Part shown: one piece after another, positions 34,994-42,506 of the stretch
How positions within the stretch are numbered: the stretch's first letter is position 1
How the letters are laid out: every line of letters begins with the position of its first letter
From: Alphaproteobacteria bacterium
Lineage (GTDB): Bacteria; Pseudomonadota; Alphaproteobacteria; Micavibrionales; Micavibrionaceae
Reading direction: 5' to 3'
NCBI GenBank assembly: GCA_009995595.1
Contig: JAACPE010000008.1
Span: forward strand, 1-42,506
DNA: 42,506 nt
Position numbers and translations under genes: made by a program
The notes under the pieces: generated by a model
What the model was told of the DNA's origin: nothing
Database searches by the model: none
What the model saw: the letters and a program-made list of their open reading frames with translations, nothing else

Positions 34994-35983
34994 TTATTCT
35001 GCAGAAATATGAGAGATGCCACTGTTCGGTGCGTCATTATCCTGATGGATTAGCGCGTCAGAAAGTGCGTTTTTCTTTTGTGCCATGCGGCGCTGCATTG
35101 ATTCTAAAATTTTGCTGGCAACATTCACGCCCGACGCTTTTTCCAACCCCTTAAAGCCAGGAAATGTATTGGCTTCACAAATCGTATAGCCGCCGCCCTC
35201 ATTAAACAGCAAATCAATACCGCCAATATCAATATCCAAAACCTGCGCCGTTTTTATCGCCATATCTATGGCATCCGCATCAGGGATAAATTCATGCACA
35301 GACGCGCCAGAGCTATAATTGGCCTTAAACCCGCCATCCTTGGCGCGGCGCTCCATTGACGCGATCACTTCACCATCTACAACAAAAAGGCGCAAATCCC
35401 GCCCCTTACTTTGGGCCACAAATTTTTGGAAAATTAATTGCAAGTTCGGGTTTGTTTCCCCCACCAATTCCATCAAGTCACGAAAGGCGCTTTGTGTTTC
35501 AATCAAAAACACACCAATACCCAGCGCGCCATTTAATGTTTTAACAACAACAGGAAAACCAATCCGATCTTCAACGAGTTTCATATCAACAGGGAATTTT
35601 GCCAGCATCGTGTCAGGGGTCGTAATCCCGCTTTCTGCCAAAATCTGATGCGTGTGCAACTTATCGCGCACCGTTTCAATCGTTTGCGCGCCATTATAAA
35701 CATGCACCCCAAGCTGCTCTAACTGACGCACAATCGCGAGCGAGAAGTAACTATGATCGTGATGATTAAAATAAGGAAAAACAAAATCGGGAAGCGGCAC
35801 CGCTTTGCCGTTAATCAAAATAGAATCCCGCGCATCATGCGATACCAGCAAATCAAATTGGTCAGGGCGTATCACCTTTACGGTAACATCCATTTTTTGC
35901 CCTTCGACCTGAAAACGGCGAACCTCGTGCGCTAGATCAGCGTTTGATTCAATATCATCTCCGTAGAGTATCCATACTTCCAT
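34994..35983 (-). CDS. RimK-like ATP-grasp ligase
   Basis: This 329-residue ATP-grasp ligase starts at ATG 35983, which has AAGGG eight bases upstream; a GTG at 36010 is open but less likely. The N-terminal domain (MEVWILYGDDIESNADL) is followed by DKLHTHQILAESGITTPDTM, FPVVVKTLNGALGIGVFL (ATP-binding lysine), LFVVDGEVIASMER and GIDLLFNEGGGYTICEANTFPGFKGLEK, which holds the metal-binding E-N pair. This order fits the RimK and glutathione-synthetase branch; members add glutamate or similar amino acids to peptides, proteins or cofactors. The substrate is unknown. It is convergent with the LpoA-like gene, 6 bases apart. Confidence 0.85.
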   Translation of the reverse strand: MEVWILYGDDIESNADLAHEVRRFQVEGQKMDVTVKVIRPDQFDLLVSHDARDSILINGKAVPLPDFVFPYFNHHDHSYFSLAIVRQLEQLGVHVYNGAQTIETVRDKLHTHQILAESGITTPDTMLAKFPVDMKLVEDRIGFPVVVKTLNGALGIGVFLIETQSAFRDLMELVGETNPNLQLIFQKFVAQSKGRDLRLFVVDGEVIASMERRAKDGGFKANYSSGASVHEFIPDADAIDMAIKTAQVLDIDIGGIDLLFNEGGGYTICEANTFPGFKGLEKASGVNVASKILESMQRRMAQKKNALSDALIHQDNDAPNSGISHISAE

Positions 35984-36167
35984 GATTGTAACCCTTCTTT
36001 TCCCGCACACATTGAAACTGTGTTTATTATTACCCCCTGAATACCTAATTTTAGCCTAAAAAGCTAAAGAAAAAGTACAAATGAAAATGGAGGCTATTTA
36101 TAAAATCCCCCTTGATCTTTAAAACCACTTGTTTATAAAGAATAAATCACGATAAATAAAACGAAGC

Positions 36168-36193
36168 GTTTTGTATTAAGAAAAATACAAAAC
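36168..36193. promoter_or_regulatory. Perfect 10-bp inverted repeat, candidate TetR operator
   Basis: GTTTTGTATT (36168-36177) and AATACAAAAC (36184-36193) are exact reverse complements around the six bases AAGAAA. The 26-bp element lies 52 bases upstream of the TetR-family gene, the expected place for an autoregulatory operator. The binding protein is inferred from location. Confidence 0.6.
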
Positions 36194-36216
36194 ATATAAA
36201 ATAATAATCACAATCG

Positions 36217-36231
36217 CGCCATTCAATGGCG
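36217..36231. promoter_or_regulatory. Second palindrome before the TetR gene
   Basis: CGCCATTCAATGGCG is a perfect 7-1-7 palindrome ending 14 bases before the start codon, next to the GAGGA ribosome binding site. It could be a second operator, or a small hairpin that affects translation. Confidence 0.45.
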
Positions 36232-36245
36232 TCTATGAGGACATT

Positions 36246-36866
36246 ATGAATCAATCTGCTCGCCATCTTTCTGAAAATGACATGGAAAACGACGAACCCC
36301 AGAAAAAATCTGGCCGCCCCAGATCAGAGGCATCAAAACGTGCAATCCTAGAAGCCACGCGCCGCCTTTTGACCCATACCTCCGTTCAAAAATTATCCAT
36401 CGAAGCCATTGCAAAAAAAGCAGGCGTTGGCAAAACCACTATCTATCGCTGGTGGCCAAACAAGACATCTGTTGTCGTTGATGCCATTTTCTCTCAGCCT
36501 GCCTTTAATAATATCCTGCCCAGCCCAAACAGCGCTTCTGATGGAATACGCGCCCAAATTGAGCGCCTCGGCAGACAGCTAAGCGGTAAAAACGGTCGCA
36601 CCGTGGCCGAAATTTTAGGCGAAGCCCAAGCCGAGCCTGACGCTCTCAGAATCTTTATCGACACGTTTTTACAAGACCGTTATAACACCCTCTCCTCCCT
36701 GATCGAGGCAGGAAAGCGCAACGGGGAATTCGCCGTTGATCTGGATACCGAAACAGCGATTGACGTGATCCTCGGCCCCATTTTCTTCCGCCTCATCAGC
36801 GGCCAAGAAATGGACGACGTTGTCACGCACCAAATGACACAGCTGCTTTTAAAAACATTAAGATAA
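36246..36866 (+). CDS. TetR/AcrR-family transcriptional regulator
   Basis: This 206-residue protein has a GRPRSEASKRAILEATRRLL start to the DNA-binding domain, then LSIEAIAKKAGVGKTTIYRWWPNKTSVVVDAIF, the helix-turn-helix (about 22-70). The C-terminal ligand domain (ILGEAQAEPDALRIFIDTFLQDRY...) resembles the TetR_C_11-type group; its ligand is unknown. It has a clear GAGGA ribosome binding site and two inverted repeats upstream, so it probably represses itself. It converges with the glyoxalase gene (12 bases apart), which is not an obvious target. Confidence 0.92.
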   Translation: MNQSARHLSENDMENDEPQKKSGRPRSEASKRAILEATRRLLTHTSVQKLSIEAIAKKAGVGKTTIYRWWPNKTSVVVDAIFSQPAFNNILPSPNSASDGIRAQIERLGRQLSGKNGRTVAEILGEAQAEPDALRIFIDTFLQDRYNTLSSLIEAGKRNGEFAVDLDTETAIDVILGPIFFRLISGQEMDDVVTHQMTQLLLKTLR

Positions 36867-36878
36867 AAGAGCGAAACC

Positions 36879-37334
36879 TTACCAAGACCCTGTATTCTTC
36901 ATACTCACCCATGGCTCAGCTGGTGGTAAATGCGCGCCGCGTTGCAATAATTCAAACGAAATTCCATCGGGGCTTTTGATAAACGCCATATGACCATCGC
37001 GCGGCGGGCGATTAATTGTGACCCCCGCATCCATGAGCTTTTGACAGGTCTCATAAATATTATCGACGCGATAGGCCAAATGCCCAAAATTACGCCCGCC
37101 AGTATAGTCTTCTGTCTTACCCTGTTCATCGGGCCAATTGTAAGTCAGCTCTAATGTCGGAACTTTATTAACTTTGGCGGCTTGCGCATCATCACTGCCT
37201 GCCAAAAAAATCAGCGTAAAACGCCCCCCCTCATTTTCCATGCGCGATATCTCAACCATACCCATTTTGTTACAATAAAAATCAAGCGACTCATCAATAT
37301 CCTTGATCCGGACCATCGTGTGTAAATATTGCAT
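36879..37334 (-). CDS. gloA: Glyoxalase I (lactoylglutathione lyase)
   Basis: GloA turns the methylglyoxal-glutathione adduct into S-lactoylglutathione. The 151-residue protein aligns by eye with E. coli Glo[43 protein letters not shown] and [12 protein letters not shown]. The four metal ligands match: H5, E62, H85 and E128. The fold is the paired beta-alpha-beta-beta-beta metal-site dimer and the enzyme is cytoplasmic. It appears to be a single-gene unit with a divergent mechanosensitive channel gene upstream. Confidence 0.95.
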   Translation of the reverse strand: MQYLHTMVRIKDIDESLDFYCNKMGMVEISRMENEGGRFTLIFLAGSDDAQAAKVNKVPTLELTYNWPDEQGKTEDYTGGRNFGHLAYRVDNIYETCQKLMDAGVTINRPPRDGHMAFIKSPDGISFELLQRGAHLPPAEPWVSMKNTGSW

Positions 37335-37411
37335 GATAATAACCTCTTATATAATGTGTTTGCGCGTAAACGTATCTTTTAAAGACAAACAGAATAGTCT
37401 AAACTTTGCGC

Positions 37412-38707
37412 ATGGTTCAAACTTTCTCATTAGAAAACATAAATATCACCGCCCTTCAAACAAAATCGGTTGAATGGGTCGGGGCCAATATTCTGACCCT
37501 CGATTTTGGGGTTCAGATGGCGATTATTACACTATCGTTTATTGCCGCTTTTTTTATCAGAAAATACTCAAAACCAAGGCTGAACGATCTTTTAAATAAA
37601 TTGACTATTCCCTATCGGCTGATTGAGGCGATGCGCAATATGCTGCGCCTTTTACTGCCTGCCATTTCGCTGATCTTCATCTTTTTGGGCACAAAAATTA
37701 TTGACTTTGGCATGCTCGATATTTCGGTCACCTTCTCCGAAGTGGTGATGAAGCTTCTCTTTGCGTGGATCATCATTCGTATGCTGGTGCAACTGATTGA
37801 AAATCGCTTTGCCCGTAACATCTTTGCCCTCACCATTTGGGGGCTTGCGGCCTTAAGTATCTTTGGCGTGCTCGATGAAACCATGTCCACCCTTGATGCT
37901 ATTGGTTTTAACATCGGTGAATTTCGCCTCTCTGCCTTAAGTGTGACCAAAGGCGTATTGGGGATTTTTATCCTCATGTATGGTGCCCTGTTTTTGGCCA
38001 ACCTTGCCGATAAAAAACTGGCAGGCGTTCGAAGCTTAAACCCCTCCTCGCGCGTTCTGATTGCCAAAATTACCCGCGTTTTTCTTTTTATCTCCGCGCT
38101 TTTGATCGGGGTTACATCGGCGGGGATTGATCTCTCCCTTTTTGCCGTGTTTTCTGGAGCGGTCGGTTTGGGTATTGGTTTTGGCTTGCAAAAAGTCATT
38201 TCAAACCTCTTTAGCGGTATGCTTCTGTTAATGGATCAATCCATTAAGCCCGGCGATATCATTGAAATGGAAGGCACGTTTGGCTGGGTTAACCATATGG
38301 GCGCACGCTATACGGAGCTTGTGACGCGGGATAATAAATCCTACCTCGTCCCGAATGAAGAATTCATCACGCAGCAAGTGGTTAACTGGTCACACGGCAA
38401 TACACTCGTGCGGATCGAAACAAGTTTTGGCGTGCATTATAATTCTGACCCGCATAAGGTCAAAGCCCTCGCCGTTGAAGCGGCCAAAAAACCAGACCGC
38501 GTGGTCGATAGTCCCGTGCCTGTCTGTCACTTGGTTGAATTTGGCGATAGCTCCCTCAACTTTGTTTTGCGTTACTGGATTAAAGACGCCGAAAAAGGGA
38601 TCACGAATACGAAAGGCGATGTCATGCTAGCCCTATGGGATGCGTTTAAAGAACACGGAATCGAAATCCCTTATCCCCACCGCGAAGTGTTCGTGCATAA
38701 GAGTTAG
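37412..38707 (+). CDS. MscS-family mechanosensitive ion channel
   Basis: This 431-residue protein from ATG 37412 (TTG 37406 is also open) has about six membrane segments. The pore helix and beta domain follow in order: FSGAVGLGIGFGLQKVISNLFSGMLLLMDQSIKPGDIIE, then YLVPNEEFITQQVVNWSHGN and the C-terminal vestibule region. The Gly/Ala packing in AVGLGIGFGLQ is the usual TM3 pattern. MscS channels open on hypo-osmotic shock to release solutes from the cytoplasm. It has more membrane helices than the three of E. coli MscS, as in YbdG/YnaI-type relatives. Its stop overlaps the following convergent gene by 4 bases. Confidence 0.92.
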   Translation: MVQTFSLENINITALQTKSVEWVGANILTLDFGVQMAIITLSFIAAFFIRKYSKPRLNDLLNKLTIPYRLIEAMRNMLRLLLPAISLIFIFLGTKIIDFGMLDISVTFSEVVMKLLFAWIIIRMLVQLIENRFARNIFALTIWGLAALSIFGVLDETMSTLDAIGFNIGEFRLSALSVTKGVLGIFILMYGALFLANLADKKLAGVRSLNPSSRVLIAKITRVFLFISALLIGVTSAGIDLSLFAVFSGAVGLGIGFGLQKVISNLFSGMLLLMDQSIKPGDIIEMEGTFGWVNHMGARYTELVTRDNKSYLVPNEEFITQQVVNWSHGNTLVRIETSFGVHYNSDPHKVKALAVEAAKKPDRVVDSPVPVCHLVEFGDSSLNFVLRYWIKDAEKGITNTKGDVMLALWDAFKEHGIEIPYPHREVFVHKS

Positions 38708-39006
38708 AGTTTTACTTTTGGCACTGCAATGACCTGCCAGCCAAATTCAGTTCCGCCAAGGGAACACTCAAGCTTTTTGATTTCCGCTTTACAATCCCAA
38801 TCCAGAGATATGCTCTGTCCTGTGGGTGTTGAGGATGAAGAGCCACTTGAATTAAGCTCATTGCGGCATAAAATAGCTCGTGTAAAAGCACCATCTAAAC
38901 GACCATGCTCATCTGCTGGAAAGCAAGTCAGCACATCATCTTGTTTTTTAGGCTCCGTAACTTTTTCAAAAGTCACATCGGGAACATCCGCTAAATTAAC
39001 ACTCAT
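38704..39006 (-). CDS. Hypothetical protein (100 aa)
   Basis: This 100-residue protein starts at ATG 39006, preceded by a good GAGG motif; a TTG four codons upstream is also open. It has no signal peptide or membrane segment. It has four cysteines (TCFPADEHG, AILCRNEL, DWDCKAEI and LECSLGG), a Ser-rich stretch in the middle (SSGSSSSTPTGQS) and a hydrophobic end (FGWQVIAVPKVKL). I do not recognise a family. The cysteine spacing does not give a clear zinc site. It is convergent with mscS, overlapping its stop by 4 bases. Confidence 0.65.
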   Translation of the reverse strand: MSVNLADVPDVTFEKVTEPKKQDDVLTCFPADEHGRLDGAFTRAILCRNELNSSGSSSSTPTGQSISLDWDCKAEIKKLECSLGGTEFGWQVIAVPKVKL

Positions 39007-39139
39007 CACACACCTCAACTTATTTTTAAATTATGTAAACCAAAAGAAGTGCATTGACAAGAAAATATTCTTTAAACGGCTATTTTTATCTTAAAAAAGA
39101 CAGAATATTACAAAAAATAGCCCATTTTATAAAAAACAC

Positions 39140-39168
39140 TTGACAATATAGGAATATAAGCCTAAAAG
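39140..39168 (+). promoter_or_regulatory. Candidate sigma-70 promoter
   Basis: TTGACA (39140-39145) is a perfect -35 element. A 17-base spacer leads to TAAAAG (39163-39168) as the -10. It points into the gene-free stretch 39170-39480, where a structured RNA ends in a terminator. The -10 is only moderate. Confidence 0.55.
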
Positions 39169-39174
39169 TTTTAT

Positions 39175-39300
39175 TAAGATCGATCTGCGTAAGATCATCG
39201 GTGAGCGCAGGAAAATAGGCTTTCTCCTATTTTTAAATCCCCGCGTTAGACGGTTTTACGCCAAAACGGAACGCGCAAAAATGGGCGCGCCCTCTTTTTG
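39175..39300 (+). ncRNA. Candidate small RNA (about 125 nt)
   Basis: No open frame occupies this stretch, but several hairpins do. CTGCGT/GCGCAG pair near the 5' end. AAAATAGG/CCTATTTT pair around a short loop near 39212-39233. CGCGTT (39242-39247) pairs with AACGCG (39270-39275), enclosing GTTTT/AAAAC. At the 3' end GGGCGCGCCC is followed by TCTTTTTG, a short terminator. With the promoter at 39140 this makes an independent transcript plausible. It matches none of the common RNAs I know (6S, SRP, tmRNA, RNase P). Exact ends are estimates. Confidence 0.45.
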
Positions 39301-39309
39301 TTAACCCAA

Positions 39310-39331
39310 CGTGAAAGACAACACTTTCACG
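39310..39331. other. Perfect 8-bp hairpin
   Basis: CGTGAAAG (39310-39317) pairs perfectly with CTTTCACG (39324-39331) around ACAACA. It is not followed by a T tract on either strand. It could be part of a longer transcript of the candidate RNA. Confidence 0.4.
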
Positions 39332-39377
39332 CACAAACCCTGCTCCCCTTATGGCTTATAAAAAACAACCAAGCACA

Positions 39378-39409
39378 AAAAAGCCCCGCCTTCCCAGACA
39401 GGGCTTTTT
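39378..39409. terminator. Bidirectional terminator downstream of ahpD
   Basis: AAAAAGCCC (39378-39386) pairs with GGGCTTTTT (39401-39409) with a 14-base loop. On the minus strand GCCC...GGGC is followed by TTTTTTGTG, which would end the ahpC-ahpD transcript. On the plus strand it would stop any read-through from the candidate RNA. Confidence 0.8.
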
Positions 39410-39425
39410 CATCATGTCTTTTTTT

Positions 39426-39474
39426 CGTCATTGCGATCAAAGCAAACCAATCTTAAAACGATCTTCGCAATAAC
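39426..39474. repeat. REP-like dispersed repeat remnant
   Basis: The stretch begins CGTCATTGCGA, has CCAATCT in the middle and ends TCGCAATAAC, with arms ATTGCGA (39430-39436) and TCGCAAT (39465-39471). This resembles, from memory, a widespread intergenic palindrome of the CGTCATTGCGAG...CAATCT...TCGCAATGACG type. Only one copy was noticed here, and it is degenerate. Confidence 0.4.
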
Positions 39475-39483
39475 ACTAAAAGG

Positions 39484-40038
39484 CTACGCCGCTTGCTTCA
39501 TCGCAACGCCGCCCATGGCCTGCTCTGCGGTTAAAATCGCTGAGGCTGCCTGAACAACGGAGGCCACTTTAACGGCGGCCTGAATCTGCTCTTTTGACAC
39601 ACCATGCGCTAAGAGCTGTTTTTCGTGCGCGTCAATACACATGCCACATCCATTAATCGCCGATACCGCCGTTGACCACAATTCAAAATCAATCTTATCC
39701 ACCCCTGGATTACCAATCACGTTCATCCGAAGTCCCGCAGGCATTGTTTGATATTCCTTGTTTGATGCCAAGTGAACAAAACGGTAATAAATATTATTCA
39801 TCGCCATAATAGATGCCGCGGCCTTTGCGCCATTGGCGGCTTCTGCTGAAAGATGGGTCATTGCTTCTGCGGCCACGTTCTGGATCACAAATTCATTACC
39901 ACCTGCCATCGCAGAGGCCAAAAAAGTACCCCATAATTGTTGCGCCGATAATGTCTCATCATTGGCCAAAGACGATAGGTTTAATTTGATGTCTTTTGCG
40001 TAATCAGGAATGGCTTGTTTAATGGTTTCAATGCTCAT
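39484..40038 (-). CDS. ahpD: Alkyl hydroperoxidase AhpD
   Basis: AhpD is a thiol-disulfide protein of the carboxymuconolactone decarboxylase fold that recharges AhpC. This 184-residue copy is strikingly like the mycobacterial protein ([44 protein letters not shown]). The active site is intact: E119, C131-x-x-C134 and H138, each one position from M. tuberculosis E118, C130, C133 and H137. In mycobacteria it is reduced by the lipoamide system. It follows a nitroreductase gene by 22 nt, downstream of ahpC and opposite oxyR. Confidence 0.95.
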   Translation of the reverse strand: MSIETIKQAIPDYAKDIKLNLSSLANDETLSAQQLWGTFLASAMAGGNEFVIQNVAAEAMTHLSAEAANGAKAAASIMAMNNIYYRFVHLASNKEYQTMPAGLRMNVIGNPGVDKIDFELWSTAVSAINGCGMCIDAHEKQLLAHGVSKEQIQAAVKVASVVQAASAILTAEQAMGGVAMKQAA

Positions 40039-40060
40039 TGTCTTCTCCTTTAATTAAAAT

Positions 40061-40663
40061 TTAAAATTTATTGTTAACGACAACCGTTTCAAAATTTAAA
40101 CGGCCACCGTGTTGAAACGGCTCTTCGCGGCGTTTACCAAGCGCGATAATCATGCCGATAATATGATCCTCGGGCAGATTAATAATCTCACCCACTGCCT
40201 CTTGGTCAAACCCAATCATCGGGCAAGTATCAAGCCCCATCGCAGACGCGTTGAGCATAAGCGATTCAGAAATAATCCCAACAGAGCGCAGCGCTTCGTC
40301 GCGCTGTATCCATTCACGCCCCTCATAAAAACTCTTAATCATGGGCACCATCATTTCTGATACGGCTTGCGGCGCATTATTCCAATACCGCTCAGGATTT
40401 TTTTCCCACGCTTTAACATCGGCACATAAAACAAGCAACTTTGATGCTTCAGTCACTTGCGCTTGATCCCATGCGGCGGCGCGAATTTTTTGGCGCGCTT
40501 CTTTATCCGTCACATCCACAAAACGCCAATGCTGAATATTAAATGATGATGGCGACTGCGTTGCAAGCTCAACAAGCGCTCTAAAATCAGCCTCGGAAAT
40601 TACATACTCAGTGTCATATTTTTTAACAGCGCGGCGGCGTTCAATTGCTTGGGTAAGTTCCAT
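40061..40663 (-). CDS. FMN-dependent nitroreductase family protein
   Basis: This 200-residue protein starts with the conserved IERRRAVKKYD FMN-phosphate-binding segment, followed by QSPSSFNIQHWRFVDV and a C-terminal GMIIALGKRREEPF, typical of NAD(P)H:FMN nitroreductases of the NfnB/MhqN type. These are cytoplasmic flavoenzymes that reduce nitroaromatics, quinones or other acceptors with two electrons. Its place between ahpC and ahpD, 22 nt before the latter, suggests a role in oxidative or electrophile stress. Whether it supplies electrons to AhpD is unknown. Confidence 0.9.
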   Translation of the reverse strand: MELTQAIERRRAVKKYDTEYVISEADFRALVELATQSPSSFNIQHWRFVDVTDKEARQKIRAAAWDQAQVTEASKLLVLCADVKAWEKNPERYWNNAPQAVSEMMVPMIKSFYEGREWIQRDEALRSVGIISESLMLNASAMGLDTCPMIGFDQEAVGEIINLPEDHIIGMIIALGKRREEPFQHGGRLNFETVVVNNKF

Positions 40664-40701
40664 TTTAAATCCTTTAAAATTGCCTGAAGTTAGTGGGAAG
40701 T

Positions 40702-40730
40702 ATAAGAAGGAGCGATAAACTCCTTCTTAT
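40702..40730 (-). terminator. Strong hairpin between ahpC and the nitroreductase gene
   Basis: ATAAGAAGGAG (40702-40712) pairs perfectly with CTCCTTCTTAT (40720-40730), with a seven-base loop. It lies 18 bases after the ahpC stop. A full T tract is lacking on the minus strand, so it may be a partial terminator that keeps ahpC expression above that of the two downstream genes. Confidence 0.6.
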
Positions 40731-40747
40731 TTATTGATATTTAAAAA

Positions 40748-41344
40748 CTAAGCTGCTTTTTTCTGCATCGCCATATCATTTGCAATTTTACTTGCATCAA
40801 TTGTCTCACCACCAACTGGGCGGTTACAAGGGCAAAGCTCATCACTTTGAAGCGCATCAACAAGACGTAAAATCTCTTTTGGATTACGACCCACGTTTAA
40901 TGAGTTCACAGACACTTGTTGAATAACATTATGCGGATCAACAATAAATGTTGCACGCAACGCAACGCCCGCTTGTTTATCACGCACGCCCAAACCGTCA
41001 AGAAGCGCGCCTGTAGTGTCAGCAAAGCTCCACTGGTTTAATTTTGCAAGGTCCGCGTGCTCACGGCGCCATGCCAATTTACAAAACTCGTTATCTGTTG
41101 ATCCGCCCATAACAACACAATCACGATCAGCGAACTCTTCGTTCAATTTTGCAAACTCAACAATTTCAGTCGGGCATACAAAAGTGAAATCCTTTGGATA
41201 ATAAAAAATAACTTTCCATTTGCCTTCAAAGCTATCTTGTGTGATTTCTTCAAACGCGCTGACGCCGTTTTCTTCGTGCATCATGAAACCAGGCTTTACG
41301 CCCATTACTGAAAATTCTGGTAATTTATCGCCAATTCCTAACAT
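40748..41344 (-). CDS. ahpC: Peroxiredoxin AhpC (mycobacterial type)
   Basis: AhpC reduces hydrogen peroxide, organic peroxides and peroxynitrite. This 198-residue protein has the peroxidatic cysteine C57 in KDFTFVCPTEI. The C-terminal pair C171-x-C173 in SDELCPCNRP matches the three-cysteine layout of M. tuberculosis AhpC (C61, C174, C176) rather than the two-cysteine E. coli type. That agrees with the presence of AhpD as reductant and no ahpF in the window. It is first in the ahpC-nitroreductase-ahpD series and diverges from oxyR. Confidence 0.95.
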   Translation of the reverse strand: MLGIGDKLPEFSVMGVKPGFMMHEENGVSAFEEITQDSFEGKWKVIFYYPKDFTFVCPTEIVEFAKLNEEFADRDCVVMGGSTDNEFCKLAWRREHADLAKLNQWSFADTTGALLDGLGVRDKQAGVALRATFIVDPHNVIQQVSVNSLNVGRNPKEILRLVDALQSDELCPCNRPVGGETIDASKIANDMAMQKKAA

Positions 41345-41439
41345 AGTATATCTCCTTTAAAAGATTTAAGTGTGTGAATGATGAGCTGACCTTAGCGCCG
41401 ATTCAGGGGGTAAATCCAATGAATATTTCGCACATTATT

Positions 41440-41456
41440 AATCGTATAAATCGATT
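41440..41456. promoter_or_regulatory. Candidate OxyR site between oxyR and ahpC
   Basis: AATCG-N7-CGATT (ATCG 41441-41444, CGAT 41452-41455) has the ATAG-N7-CTAT-like symmetry of an OxyR half-operator, with T-N11-A spacing. It lies 96 bases upstream of ahpC and 33 upstream of oxyR. Longer arms ATTTCGCACATTAT and ATAATGTGAAAT flank it imperfectly. Function is inferred from the neighbouring genes. Confidence 0.55.
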
Positions 41457-41489
41457 GATATAATAATTATAATGTGAAATATTCGATAT

Positions 41490-42389
41490 ATGAGTGCGCC
41501 CCCAACCCTAAAACAAATGCAATACCTGACGGCCTTAGCTCAAACAGGAAACTTCCATCAGGCTGCGGCGCTCTGTCATGTCTCACAATCAACGCTGAGC
41601 GCTGGCTTAAAGGAAATGGAAAATTTGCTTGGTCAAAATGTGCTTGATCGTCAAAACCGCAAAAAAACGACCCTCACCCCTTTTGGGCAAGAGGTTTTAA
41701 AAACCGCCAAGATTGTTTTAAATCAGGTTGATACGCTTGTGGCGCGCGCCCAAATGCTGAACAATCCGCTTTCAGGGCCTATGCGCCTAGGTTTGATCCC
41801 AACTATCGCACCGTATTTACTGCCCCATATTCTTCCCTCGCTTCAGGCCGAATTCCCAAATATGGAATTTCAAATCACTGAAGATTTAACGGCCAATTTA
41901 ATCGAAAAATTAAATATGAATACTATCGATATGGCCATCATCGCTTTTCCCTATAACGTTACAGGATTTGAAAGCCAAATTTTCTACGAAGAGCCCTTTT
42001 ACTGCGCCGCGCCTAAAGGCATTTTTAAGCAAAATGAATATATTAAAATCAGTGACTTAGCCGATAAAAACGTCTTGCTGCTAGAAGACGGTCACTGTCT
42101 ACGCGATCATGCCCTGTCGGCATGCGCTCTACAAAATAAGGAGGACAAAAAAACCCTAAGCGCCACAAGCTTACTCACGCTCATTCAAATGGTCGCGCAA
42201 GGCCATGGCATAACGCTCTTGCCCGAAATGGTCACCAAACATAGCGCTTTACCGCCCAACATGGTCTTGCACCGTTTTAAAGGCCACATCCCAAAACGTA
42301 TTATCGGCGCTATCTGGCGCGCCCAAAACCTCAATGGGGCAAATATCAAAGCAACGCTTCAAAGCCCTGCTCTCAAAACCGCGCATTAA
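41490..42389 (+). CDS. oxyR: Peroxide-sensing LysR regulator OxyR
   Basis: This 299-residue LysR-type regulator has an N-terminal winged helix (LKQMQYLTALAQTGNFHQAA, then VSQSTLSAGLKEMENLLG). The sensor domain contains LLLEDGHCLRDHALSAC, whose C203 and C212 are spaced exactly as the redox pair C199/C208 of E. coli OxyR. GHGITLLPEM follows as in OxyR. Oxidation by peroxide should form a disulfide and activate transcription. It faces ahpC across a 145-base gap with a candidate site. The start overlaps no other gene and gives the usual N-terminus. Confidence 0.95.
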   Translation: MSAPPTLKQMQYLTALAQTGNFHQAAALCHVSQSTLSAGLKEMENLLGQNVLDRQNRKKTTLTPFGQEVLKTAKIVLNQVDTLVARAQMLNNPLSGPMRLGLIPTIAPYLLPHILPSLQAEFPNMEFQITEDLTANLIEKLNMNTIDMAIIAFPYNVTGFESQIFYEEPFYCAAPKGIFKQNEYIKISDLADKNVLLLEDGHCLRDHALSACALQNKEDKKTLSATSLLTLIQMVAQGHGITLLPEMVTKHSALPPNMVLHRFKGHIPKRIIGAIWRAQNLNGANIKATLQSPALKTAH

Positions 42390-42506
42390 ATCATAGCCCC
42401 CTTTCATTCCCCCAACAATATCAATATGTTAAATATATGAAGGCGTGCAATAGTATTCATGTTTTGTTAAACTTCATCGGGTAAACTTATAGATGGAGAA
42501 GACTAT

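Noticed and set aside
37612-38199. 195-residue frame opposite the mscS gene
   Set aside because: It is antisense to a clear channel gene, and its Lys/Arg/Ser-rich composition mirrors the membrane-helix codons.
39175-39300. 6S, SRP, tmRNA or RNase P RNA
   Set aside because: None of their conserved cores could be recognised, so only an unnamed candidate is reported.

Overview
The window reads as an alphaproteobacterial chromosome segment of moderate GC. Evidence is the CpdR-type response regulator, TTAA-N7-TTAA motifs of the CtrA type, the Caulobacter-style cpa/tad pilus locus, the hisZ-purA pair and the pal-cpoB-tilS-ftsH-glmM order. A Micavibrio-like or other lower-GC lineage fits, but taxonomy cannot be settled from the sequence alone. 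Most genes are housekeeping or envelope genes.

Layout. 1-1.6 kb: the end of a glycosyltransferase, a cpdR-like gene and an odd tRNA-Val(GAC). 1.6-4.4 kb: an AT-rich accessory island. It holds two very small genes and, on the minus strand, a two-gene operon of an XRE regulator overlapping a protein I identify as a tRNA-dependent cyclodipeptide synthase (CDPS, XYP type). Three perfect TTAA-N7-TTAA boxes lie around it. This is the most interesting part of the window. 4.6-17.8 kb: a complete Tad/Flp pilus locus, with a stand-alone CpaC-N domain protein and a TadD-like lipoprotein on the plus strand, then (minus) tadE, tadF-like, tadG, flp, cpaA, cpaB, cpaC, cpaD, cpaE, cpaF, tadB, tadC. 17.9-20.6 kb: a membrane protein and a degenerate kinase-like membrane protein. 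20.7-23.1 kb: hisZ-purA.

23.3-36 kb: an EF-hand protein, then glmM, ftsH, a periplasmic protein, tilS, cpoB and pal (cell envelope and proteostasis); a SirB1-like protein, a BON lipoprotein, yraN and rsmI, divergent from an LpoA-like lipoprotein; and a RimK-like ATP-grasp ligase. 36.2-39 kb: a TetR regulator with strong candidate operators, glyoxalase I, an MscS channel and a small unknown protein. 39.1-39.5 kb: a gene-free stretch with a candidate small RNA and terminators. 39.5-42.4 kb: a peroxide-defence cluster of ahpC, a nitroreductase and ahpD, divergent from oxyR.

How the parts work together: CpdR and CtrA-like boxes at the pilin promoter suggest cell-cycle control of the Tad pilus. 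The same motif around the CDPS operon raises the possibility that cyclodipeptide production is tied to that circuit. No integrase, IS element or CRISPR array was seen.
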